Below are positions 1-5,676 of a stretch of DNA of 6,707 nt, piece by piece. The stretch is taken from positions 1 through 6,707 of the forward strand of contig SSGY01000227.1 of assembly GCA_008017145.1 (NCBI GenBank), read 5' to 3'. The translations under genes were made by a program, and so were the position numbers. How positions within the stretch are numbered: position 1 is the first letter of the stretch; each line of letters begins with the position of its first letter. Below the pieces are notes generated by a model. That model was not told the origin of the DNA. It made no database searches and worked only from the letters and a program-made list of their open reading frames with translations. The stretch is from Neisseriales bacterium. Lineage in GTDB: Bacteria; Pseudomonadota; Gammaproteobacteria; Burkholderiales; UBA11063.

Positions 1-74
1 CCAAAAAACAAACCAGTTCCGATTGCACCACCCAGTGCAATCATTTGAATATGACGATTTTTAAGCTTAGCCAT
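1..74 (-). CDS. AAT-family amino acid permease, N-terminal fragment (third of three in tandem)
   Basis: Only the first 24 residues are in the window; the gene continues beyond base 1. They read MAKLKNRHIQMIALGGAIGT followed by GLFF, the cytoplasmic N-terminus and start of the first membrane helix of AAT-family (APC superfamily) amino acid permeases, with the KNRHIQMIALGG and GTGLFFG-type signature. The ATG at 74-72 overlaps the stop of the preceding permease (TAA at 69-67) by eight bases, which suggests translational coupling; no strong Shine-Dalgarno stands upstream. The fragment is nearly identical in protein and close in DNA to the start of the permease at 67-1428, so it is a recent paralogue. 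The substrate cannot be told. That it is a full-length gene is assumed, because its remainder is outside the window. Confidence 0.85.
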   Translation of the reverse strand, partial: MAKLKNRHIQMIALGGAIGTGLFF

Positions 75-1428
75 TATGTTTATTTCTAATTTTTTTATTG
101 AATGCATAGAAAATTGATAGAGCAAAAATCCAGATTGGGGTAACAATTACACTAGCGCGCATATCATCCATCCATAACATAATAAACATCACCATGATTA
201 AAAAGCACATTGCAAAAATGTTGCTAAATGGATAGAGAATTAATCGATAGCTGATCTTCTCCAGAGCAACTTTTTTACGGAAATAAACCTGAGTTAAAAG
301 AATCAAAAACCAACAAGTCAAAATTGCGCAGGTTGCAATAGTCAATAAATACATAATCGCCTTTTCAGGGAATACGTAATTAACAATTACACTAATTAAG
401 ATACAAAAACTAGTAAATAATAATGCTTTACTGGGGATGTTAATTTTATTAAGCTTAGCCAAACGTTTTGGAGCAGATCCTTGTTCGGATAAGCTAAATA
501 ATATCCTTGAAGCCGCATACATGCAGCTATTAAAAGCAGAGAGTGCCGCAGTAATCGCGACTGCATTCATTACATCAGCAGCTTGGTGAATACCAATTTC
601 TTTGAATACATCTACAAACGGACTGACATTGGCATTTAATTTGTTGAAGGGATACAAGCAGATAATCGCGAGAATTGTTAAGATATAAAAGAGAATAATA
701 CGAACAATTACTCCACTGATTGCCTGTGGAATTGATTTACGTGGATTTTCAGCTTCACCTGCTGCAATGCTCACAAATTCAGTACCGCCAAAAGAGAAAA
801 TTACGATTGCAAGCGAGAATAAAAATCCTTTGGTGCCACTAGCAAAGAATACATCCAGACTAGCATAGCTATGTAAGCTCGTAACCGTACCAGCGTGAAT
901 GTGTGGATTGAAAGTAATTAGATAAGCACTAAACAGCAGCATCAAAATAATCGCGGCGATTTTGATTCCGGCAAACCAAAATTCAAATTCACCAAATAAG
1001 CGCACGCTAATTAGTTGAACCATTGTGAACACGAGCAGCAGACCAAGACAAATCAACCAATGTGGTAATCCTGGAATCCAGTAATCTAAGAAAAATGTAA
1101 CTGCAGTTAATTCAACCATACAAACGACAGTGTATTCAAACCATGCTGTCCAACCAGCAATAAATCCGGCATAGCTATTGATATAACGATTGGCATAATC
1201 ACTAAATGAACCTGATGACGGATGATGAACTGTCATTTCACCGAGTGCACGCATAATTATGTAAATAACTAACCCACCTAGTATATAAGAGAGAATTATC
1301 GAAGGTCCTGTGGACTGAATTGATTTGGCAGCACCAAAAAATAAACCTGTACCTATGACACCACCTAAGGCGATCATTTGAATGTGACGATTTTTAAGTG
1401 GGTGTTGTAATTTCTTTTGTTCTGTCAT
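67..1428 (-). CDS. AAT-family amino acid permease (ProY/AroP-like)
   Basis: A 453-residue inner-membrane protein, the usual length for AAT-family amino acid:proton symporters of the APC superfamily, with about twelve hydrophobic segments. Family marks seen: NRHIQMIALGGVIGTGLFFG (residues 13-32), the unwound first helix that binds the amino acid backbone; MRALGEM (59-65); a glutamate in the third helix in VELTAV (E106), matching the functionally important PheP/AroP position; FGEFEFWFAGIK (145-156); and GGTEFVSIAAGEAENPRKSIP (214-234). It should import an amino acid with protons. Known relatives take aromatic, proline, histidine or GABA substrates, and the sequence alone does not decide which. 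The ATG is preceded by GGGGA at 1439-1435 with a 6-nt gap and lies one base after the stop of the permease at 1430-2773, so the two are co-transcribed. Family call is very sure; specificity is open. Confidence 0.95.
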   Translation of the reverse strand: MTEQKKLQHPLKNRHIQMIALGGVIGTGLFFGAAKSIQSTGPSIILSYILGGLVIYIIMRALGEMTVHHPSSGSFSDYANRYINSYAGFIAGWTAWFEYTVVCMVELTAVTFFLDYWIPGLPHWLICLGLLLVFTMVQLISVRLFGEFEFWFAGIKIAAIILMLLFSAYLITFNPHIHAGTVTSLHSYASLDVFFASGTKGFLFSLAIVIFSFGGTEFVSIAAGEAENPRKSIPQAISGVIVRIILFYILTILAIICLYPFNKLNANVSPFVDVFKEIGIHQAADVMNAVAITAALSAFNSCMYAASRILFSLSEQGSAPKRLAKLNKINIPSKALLFTSFCILISVIVNYVFPEKAIMYLLTIATCAILTCWFLILLTQVYFRKKVALEKISYRLILYPFSNIFAMCFLIMVMFIMLWMDDMRASVIVTPIWIFALSIFYAFNKKIRNKHNG

Positions 1429-1429
1429 C

Positions 1430-2773
1430 TTATTTCCCCATGATTTTAGTTTTAATTAGGTAACCGATACTTAGTAAACAAAGCCAAATTGGCGCAATTA
1501 TAATTGCCAACCTGAAATCAGGCATAAAATACATAATTCCTGCGACCATAACTAGAAATATTATGGCTATTACCGAACTTAAAGGATAGAAAAAAATTGG
1601 GTAGTGGCTGATGCCAGTAAATTTGCGTTTAAAATTAATATGAGTCACTAAAATAGTAATCCAGTTAATTATCGCAGCAATAGTTGCAATTGATAATAAA
1701 ATATTAAAAATTTGTTTAGGGTAGAGGTAGTTTAAAAAGACCGTTAATCCAATGCAGATAATAGAGAATATAATAGCATTCGTTGGACTGCCTTTAGCTG
1801 AAACTTTAGTCATAGCTTGCGGCGCATTGCCTTGTAAACCTAGATTGTAAACCATGCGAGCAGTGCCATAGATTCCACTATTCAAAGATGAGAGCGCCGC
1901 AGTTATTGCAACCAAATTCATTAAACTAGCAGCTTTGGCAATTCCAATTTGTTGAAAAACATCAACAAATGGACTAATATGTGAGTCAATCTTATTCCAC
2001 GGGTAAAGACACATAATTATTGCAAGCGTAGCTATATAGAATAACAATATCCGAACGATGATTCCATTAATCGCCATAGGTATGGTTTTGCGTGGATTCT
2101 CTGCTTCAGCTGCAGTAATTCCAACTAATTCTGTTCCACCAAAGGAAAATACTACTACCACAAATGAAAACAGAAACCCTTGTAGGCCATTAGCAAAAAA
2201 TCCACCGTTTTGCCATAAATTACTTACATTGGACACACTTTGCTGATGGTTGTTACCAAAACCTAGGATATATACGCCAAACAATACCAGACAAATTACA
2301 GTTACAACCTTGATTCCAGCAAACCAAAATTCGAATTCACCAAACATGCGCACATTAAGTAGATTGATTCCCGTAAATAGCACAATGACGACGAGTGTAA
2401 TAATCCAATGAACAGACTGTGGAAACCAATAATCCATGAAGATTCCAGTTGCGGTCAGCTCTAGCATGCAGACTATAATGTAATTAAACCAATAGTTCCA
2501 ACCCGAAACAAAACCAGCGTAATTACCGATATATTTGTAGGCATAATAACTAAATGAACCAGAACTTGGTTCGGCAACTGCCATTTCGCCTAAGGCACGA
2601 ACAATGATGTACATCATTATTCCACCGATACTATAAGATAGGAGAATTGCAGGTCCAGCAAGTTTTATTGAGCTGCCACTACCAAAGAAGAATCCTGTGC
2701 CGATTGCGCTACCAAGAGCAATCATTAAGATATGTCGCGAAGTAAGGCCGTGTTTGAGTTTATTTTTTAACAT
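1430..2773 (-). CDS. AAT-family amino acid permease (ProY/AroP-like), first of three
   Basis: A 447-residue polytopic inner-membrane protein with about twelve hydrophobic segments, of the same AAT/APC family as its downstream neighbour. Seen: RHILMIALGSAIGTGFFFG (13-31), VRALGEM (58-64), the third-helix glutamate in LELTATG (E105), FGEFEFWFAGIK (144-155), GGTELVGITAAEAENPRKTIP (212-232) and the short charged tail. The expected role is proton-driven amino acid uptake; closest by eye to E. coli ProY and AroP, but the substrate is not assignable. The start ATG (2773-2771) overlaps the TAA of the PHP gene by one base (TAATG), a classic coupling arrangement, with GGTGA at 2781-2777 only 3 nt before it. 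It differs clearly from the other two permeases (GS instead of GG in the first helix), so the three probably differ in substrate range. Confidence 0.95.
   Translation of the reverse strand: MLKNKLKHGLTSRHILMIALGSAIGTGFFFGSGSSIKLAGPAILLSYSIGGIMMYIIVRALGEMAVAEPSSGSFSYYAYKYIGNYAGFVSGWNYWFNYIIVCMLELTATGIFMDYWFPQSVHWIITLVVIVLFTGINLLNVRMFGEFEFWFAGIKVVTVICLVLFGVYILGFGNNHQQSVSNVSNLWQNGGFFANGLQGFLFSFVVVVFSFGGTELVGITAAEAENPRKTIPMAINGIIVRILLFYIATLAIIMCLYPWNKIDSHISPFVDVFQQIGIAKAASLMNLVAITAALSSLNSGIYGTARMVYNLGLQGNAPQAMTKVSAKGSPTNAIIFSIICIGLTVFLNYLYPKQIFNILLSIATIAAIINWITILVTHINFKRKFTGISHYPIFFYPLSSVIAIIFLVMVAGIMYFMPDFRLAIIIAPIWLCLLSIGYLIKTKIMGK
1435..1439 (-). promoter_or_regulatory. Shine-Dalgarno GGGGA for the permease at 67-1428
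   Basis: Reading the minus strand, GGGGA is followed by AATAAG and then ATG at 1428. The site lies inside the last codons (M-G-K-stop) of the upstream permease, so ribosomes finishing that gene end on top of the next start. This supports the start chosen and coupled translation. Confidence 0.7.
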
Positions 2774-3651
2774 TATTCACCATGATTATAAATTTCAGGG
2801 GCTATACCAATATGCGGAAATACCGTATCTAAACCATTGGGAAGTGCTTTATTTTTGCCTGGGCGGATAGTTCGATAACTTTCTTCTTGGTGAAAATCGC
2901 TGCCAACGCTTGCTTTGAGTCCACTAACTCGGCAAATAGAAGCAATGTTTTCTTCATCTTGTAATGAATGTGAGCTGCTGATCACTTCAATTCCAGTCCC
3001 ACCATAGCTTTTAAATTCATCAATCAGTTTTAATAGCTTAGTCCGGGTGAATTTATAACGGCTAGGGTGAGCAATAATAGCAATACCGCCACTATCTGTA
3101 ATCCATTTAACCGCATTTTCCAGACTTGCCCAAGATTGCTGAGTATAACCAACTTTGCCGGGTGCCAGAAATTTTTCAAACGCTTTACCTGGTTTTGCAT
3201 GTCCTGCATCGACCAACCATTTACCAAAATGAGTGCGACTAATTGCTTCAGGATGTTCACACAGCTCCATTGCACCTTCAAAAGCACCGTGGATACCCAC
3301 CTTGGTTAGATTATGCGCAATGCGTTTAGCCCGTTCAATTCTTGATGCGCGTAATTTAGCTAATTCCTCAACCAGTTGCGAATTATTTTCATCAACGCCT
3401 AAGCCAACAATATGAATTAGCGTATTATGATGCCAAGTTACCGAAATTTCAACTCCGGGGATAAAATTTATCGCGAGTGTCTGACAAATTTCGCGAGCTT
3501 CGGAGATACCTTCTACTGTATCATGGTCGGTAAGCGCTTGATAGATAACACCATTGCTTTTCGCAAGGCTCATTACCTCAGCGACGCTCAACGAGCCATC
3601 AGAGTGAGTGCTATGGCAATGTAAGTCAATCGGAATGAATTTTTTTTCCAT
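2773..3651 (-). CDS. rnm: PHP-domain phosphoesterase, RNase AM (YciV/TrpH) orthologue
   Basis: A 292-residue soluble protein resembling E. coli RNase AM (YciV), a Mn-dependent PHP enzyme that trims 5' ends of rRNA and hydrolyses 3',5'-pAp. Metal-site residues are all present: DLHCHSTHSDG (H11, H13, D18), TDHD (H43), IPGVEIS (E68), IHIVGLG (H80), AHPSRY (H195) and GSDFH (D252, H254). The RTHFGKWLVDAG block (139-150) and the loop GKVGYTQQSW match the YciV insertion domain. The ATG at 3651 places HxH at residue 11, normal for the family; an in-frame TTG at 3690 would add 13 residues encoded by a hairpin, so it is not used here. No Shine-Dalgarno is visible before the ATG. It heads the permease operon, coupled to the next gene by TAATG. 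The enzyme class is sure; in vivo substrates are by analogy. Confidence 0.93.
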   Translation of the reverse strand: MEKKFIPIDLHCHSTHSDGSLSVAEVMSLAKSNGVIYQALTDHDTVEGISEAREICQTLAINFIPGVEISVTWHHNTLIHIVGLGVDENNSQLVEELAKLRASRIERAKRIAHNLTKVGIHGAFEGAMELCEHPEAISRTHFGKWLVDAGHAKPGKAFEKFLAPGKVGYTQQSWASLENAVKWITDSGGIAIIAHPSRYKFTRTKLLKLIDEFKSYGGTGIEVISSSHSLQDEENIASICRVSGLKASVGSDFHQEESYRTIRPGKNKALPNGLDTVFPHIGIAPEIYNHGE

Positions 3652-3672
3652 GGTATTATTAGTCTTTATAAT

Positions 3673-3710
3673 AAAAAAATAACTACCCAACAGATGGGAG
3701 GGTAGTTATT
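3673..3710 (-). terminator. Rho-independent terminator-like hairpin with U-tract
   Basis: An 11-bp perfect inverted repeat (AATAACTACCC at 3678-3688, GGGTAGTTATT at 3700-3710) with an 11-nt loop. Read on the minus strand it is followed by a T run (3679-3673), so it has terminator form only in that direction, the direction of yggS-proC and of the PHP gene. It lies about 75 bases after the proC stop and would end that transcript. But it ends only about 22 bases before the PHP start, and the best promoter for the PHP operon lies upstream of it, so it may instead be a 5' leader attenuator. Confidence 0.75.
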
Positions 3711-3721
3711 ATTAGCTAGTA

Positions 3722-3750
3722 ATGATACAGTATTATCTGAGATATTTCAA
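3722..3750 (-). promoter_or_regulatory. Sigma70-like promoter for the PHP-permease operon
   Basis: On the minus strand, TTGAAA (3750-3745) and TATCAT (3727-3722) are separated by exactly 17 bases. The expected start is near 3715, about 5 bases before the hairpin at 3710-3678. It is the best promoter match between proC and the PHP gene. It is prediction from sequence only. Confidence 0.5.
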
Positions 3751-3758
3751 GTTAAATC

Positions 3759-3772
3759 GCTCTTGAAAGAGC
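3759..3772. repeat. Small inverted repeat after proC
   Basis: GCTCT, loop TGAA, AGAGC: a 5-bp stem with a four-base loop, 15 bases past the proC stop. No proper T run follows on either strand, so it would be a poor terminator; it may stabilise the proC mRNA end or be chance. Confidence 0.3.
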
Positions 3773-3786
3773 TCTAATAATCCTCA

Positions 3787-4599
3787 TTAATTAAACTCTT
3801 TTGCCATCTCTAGAGTACGTAAGTAGCAATTTTGCATCGCTTGCTTAGTTATGTCATGAAGTTTTTCACGTTCAAAAGTTAGCACACCTTGTTCAGTCGC
3901 ACCTTTTTTAGAGGTTACACGAGCCCGTTGTTCGCTAATGCTTATATCTGGATTGGCGCTGAGTAGTGCACTGCTACCACTTACTACTTGGCGGATTAGC
4001 GTGTCAGCCTGCTGTTGACTAAAACCAAACTCATTCACTGCAGCATTAATAAACCCTTCCATAAAATAATAAACAAATGCAATCGCACTGCTACTTAGGG
4101 GAACTATTTTGTCAATTTCATCCTCAGTTTGTGCCGTATATACTATGCCTATAGTGTTGAAAACTTGATGAACCAATTCCTGCTCTTCATTGCTTACAGC
4201 ATCTGCTGTAAAAATTGCTGTAATTCCTTGTGCAACGCTGGATGGAGTATTTGGCATGGTACGAATAATGCGCGGGTTATTTAACCATGTATTGATGCTA
4301 CTGATTGACAGCCCAGCCATTACAGATACAATCAGGCAATCACCGATTTTATCTTTAATTGTTAAACATGCTTCTTTTGCCTGTTGCGGTTTTATTGCAA
4401 GTAGTAGGATATCTTTTTGATTTAACTTGTAATCAAGGGTCGGGCTAACTTTAATGCTTGGATAGCTGCTTTGGAGCCGCTCAGCTTTTTCTGGGTTGCG
4501 TTGAATTACTTCAATAGTAAATTGCGGATTAGTAACAAGTCCAGCAAAAATAGCTTCCGCCATATTACCACCACCTAAGAATACTAATTTAGTTGTCAT
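3787..4599 (-). CDS. proC: Pyrroline-5-carboxylate reductase with altered substrate loops
   Basis: A 270-residue cytoplasmic protein, normal ProC length; ProC reduces pyrroline-5-carboxylate to proline with NAD(P)H, the last step of proline synthesis. Seen: N-terminal Rossmann motif LVFLGGGNMAEAI (5-17), LLLAIKPQ (65-72), VSVMAGLSI (91-99), RTMPNTPSSVAQGI (113-126) and the C-terminal dimer domain with RARVTSKKGATEQGV (225-239). Two conserved parts differ: the substrate loop usually SGSGPAYV reads SSSAIAFV (169-176), and the GGTT or GGAT loop reads KGAT (232-235). The start ATG at 4599 has GGAG nine bases upstream; an in-frame TTG at 4614 would place that GGAG inside the gene. It overlaps yggS by 11 bases. 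It is the best ProC candidate here, but reduced activity or a different imine substrate is possible. Confidence 0.88.
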   Translation of the reverse strand: MTTKLVFLGGGNMAEAIFAGLVTNPQFTIEVIQRNPEKAERLQSSYPSIKVSPTLDYKLNQKDILLLAIKPQQAKEACLTIKDKIGDCLIVSVMAGLSISSINTWLNNPRIIRTMPNTPSSVAQGITAIFTADAVSNEEQELVHQVFNTIGIVYTAQTEDEIDKIVPLSSSAIAFVYYFMEGFINAAVNEFGFSQQQADTLIRQVVSGSSALLSANPDISISEQRARVTSKKGATEQGVLTFEREKLHDITKQAMQNCYLRTLEMAKEFN

Positions 4600-5275
4600 A
4601 ATTGCGTTCTCCAAAAATTAAACTACCGATGCGGATCATGGTTGCACCACATTCTAGGGCGTGGATGTAATCTCCTGACATTCCCATAGATAATTGATCC
4701 AAATTAAAACCCTGTTCATTGAGTTGTTGTTGGTAAGATTTTAGTTGATTAAATTGTGATTTGATTAATTCAACATCATCTGTAGCGCTAGCCATTCCCA
4801 TTAATCCGCGTAATTTCAAATTAGGCAGTAAATTGATTTCTTTTGCTAATGGGATAATTTCTGCTAGATTGCTTAGACCATGTTTGGATGATTCATTGCT
4901 GATATTTACTTCAATCAGTATCTGAAGTGGTGGCAGATGATCTGGTCGTTGATTATTTAAACGTGTCGCATGATTGAGATTGGTTAGTGTATGAACCCAC
5001 GCTGCATTTTCGGCAATCAATTTGGTTTTATTACTTTGGATATTGCCAATAAAGTGCCATTCTAAAGGTAAGTTTTTTAATTGCTCTACTTTGCTTGCCA
5101 ATTCTTGAGGGTAGTTTTCGCCGAATGCAATTTGCTGTGCATTACGATAAGCTTCTTGGATAGCTTCAGGGGGATAAGTTTTACTTACTGCAATTAAGCT
5201 TGCCACACAGCCATTGTTTATATGTTGGGTTAATTCTTGTCTGATTTCAGTAATTCGTTGAGCAATGTTAGTCAT
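4589..5275 (-). CDS. yggS: PLP homeostasis protein, YggS/PROSC (YBL036C) family
   Basis: A 228-residue cytoplasmic protein of the PLP-binding YggS/PLPBP family, which has a single alanine-racemase-like TIM barrel, no known enzymatic activity, and buffers pyridoxal phosphate. Seen in order: LIAVSKTYP with the PLP-binding lysine (K32), FGENYPQE (51-58), LEWHFIGNIQSNK (71-83), the ILIEVNISNESSKHG strand (119-133), LRGLMGM (155-161), LSMGMSGDY (195-203) and the phosphate-binding end RIGSLIFGER (215-224). Its length matches the family. The ATG at 5275 lacks a clear Shine-Dalgarno, but the conserved N-terminal helix begins right after it. The last 11 bases overlap proC, a pairing found in many bacteria. 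Function is by family, very sure. Confidence 0.96.
   Translation of the reverse strand: MTNIAQRITEIRQELTQHINNGCVASLIAVSKTYPPEAIQEAYRNAQQIAFGENYPQELASKVEQLKNLPLEWHFIGNIQSNKTKLIAENAAWVHTLTNLNHATRLNNQRPDHLPPLQILIEVNISNESSKHGLSNLAEIIPLAKEINLLPNLKLRGLMGMASATDDVELIKSQFNQLKSYQQQLNEQGFNLDQLSMGMSGDYIHALECGATMIRIGSLIFGERNYDN
4609..4612 (-). promoter_or_regulatory. Shine-Dalgarno GGAG deciding the proC start
   Basis: Minus strand reads TTGGAGAACGCAATTATG: GGAG lies nine bases before the ATG at 4599, inside the end of yggS. This favours that ATG over the TTG at 4614, which directly abuts the GGAG. Confidence 0.7.
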
Positions 5276-5312
5276 TCGGAATTTTATATAAGAAAAATTA
5301 TAAAGAGTTCTG

Positions 5313-5321
5313 ATTATAACA
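5313..5321 (-). promoter_or_regulatory. Extended -10 promoter for yggS-proC
   Basis: Minus strand reads TGT then TATAAT (5318-5313): a consensus -10 with the TGn extension. No good -35 lies 16-18 bases upstream, as is usual for extended -10 promoters. Start of transcription would be near 5306, about 30 bases before the yggS ATG. A second TATAAT at 5302-5297 has no extension or -35. Confidence 0.55.
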
Positions 5322-5523
5322 TAGCTTGTCAGATATTATGTATTTTGTCTTCGGCAAATAATGCTCCACTAATTTTTGTTAAAACCTTATGACTTATGAT
5401 GATGTACTTATCTTGTATCGTGATTAACAGATGTAATTTTTAGGGTGTGTTAATGATGAAAAATGGTTGATGTTAGTTTTAAGCAACGATTCAATAATTA
5501 CCTTAGCTAGTAATTTATTGTTT

Positions 5524-5543
5524 ATATAAAAACGTTTCTATAT
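5524..5543. promoter_or_regulatory. Imperfect palindrome with AAACGTTT core, candidate operator
   Basis: ATATAAAAAC followed directly by GTTTCTATAT: 9 of 10 positions are symmetric about a central CG. The AAnCGnTT core is typical of LacI/GalR-family operators. It lies about 130 bases before the aldehyde dehydrogenase start. No regulator gene is in the window, so the binder is unknown, and in AT-rich DNA chance is not excluded. Confidence 0.35.
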
Positions 5544-5596
5544 GAATTAAACAAAGAAAACCAAAGTGTTGCGATGCAGCATGTTTAGTTGAGTAA

Positions 5597-5618
5597 GTTA
5601 GTATTATTTTATGCTAAC
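5597..5618. repeat. Inverted repeat GTTAGTAT / ATGCTAAC upstream of the aldehyde dehydrogenase gene
   Basis: Arms of 8 bases at 5597-5604 and 5611-5618 with a 6-base TATTTT spacer; 7 of 8 pairs are perfect and the eighth would be a G-U pair in RNA. It ends about 58 bases before the start codon and overlaps a weak promoter-like pair (TTGAGT at 5589-5594, TATGCT at 5610-5615, spacing only 15). It could be an operator, a leader hairpin or chance. Confidence 0.3.
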
Positions 5619-5664
5619 ATCAGAGCCTAATCTTTCGAGATGAAATAATGGTTATAATAATTTC

Positions 5665-5669
5665 AGGAG
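5665..5669 (+). promoter_or_regulatory. Shine-Dalgarno AGGAG of the aldehyde dehydrogenase gene
   Basis: AGGAG is followed by AGAA and then two consecutive in-frame ATG codons (5674 and 5677). The spacing is 4 bases to the first and 7 to the second; the second is the better spaced and is taken as the start. Confidence 0.8.
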
Positions 5670-5676
5670 AGAAATG

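Larger units (their letters stand above)
5276..5673. other. Divergent intergenic region between yggS and the aldehyde dehydrogenase gene
   Basis: About 400 bases, very AT-rich, with no credible gene on either strand: stops are frequent in all frames and the longest starts give only a few codons. It holds the yggS promoter at its left, a 20-bp imperfect palindrome (5524-5543), a second inverted repeat (5597-5618) and the ribosome binding site of the dehydrogenase gene at its right. I see nothing assignable in 5340-5520. Confidence 0.7.

Noticed and set aside
2058..2246. 62-codon open frame on the plus strand
   Set aside because: It is antisense to the conserved permease at 1430-2773, with low-complexity content and no family resemblance.
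3030..3624. Open frames of 60-85 codons at 3030-3287 (-), 3067-3309 (+), 3233-3415 (+) and 3427-3624 (+)
   Set aside because: All lie inside the conserved PHP gene in other frames, resemble no family and have no ribosome binding sites.
3649..3690. In-frame TTG at 3690 extending the PHP protein by 13 residues
   Set aside because: The added codons lie in the hairpin and T run, there is no ribosome binding site, and the family starts shortly before DLHxH as the ATG at 3651 gives.
4190..4420. 76-codon open frame on the plus strand
   Set aside because: Antisense shadow of the proC coding region.
4597..4614. In-frame TTG at 4614 extending ProC by five residues
   Set aside because: The only Shine-Dalgarno (GGAG, 4612-4609) would lie inside the coding sequence; it is well placed for the ATG at 4599, where the Rossmann strand begins.
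5453..5470. Mini open frame of five codons (MMKNG) as a leader peptide for aldB
   Set aside because: It is very short, has only a weak AGGG upstream, no run of regulatory codons and no terminator after it; likely chance.
5653..5658. TATAAT as the -10 of the aldB promoter
   Set aside because: The transcript would begin inside the Shine-Dalgarno at about 5665, and no -35 is visible.
5340..5673. Sigma54 (-24/-12) promoter, expected because ExaC/AcoD homologues are often sigma54-dependent
   Set aside because: No TGGCA-N7-TTGC-like pair with correct spacing was found by eye.
5276..5673. tRNA, CRISPR or insertion-sequence remnants in the only long gap
   Set aside because: No cloverleaf, no regularly spaced repeats, and no terminal inverted repeats or transposase fragments were seen.
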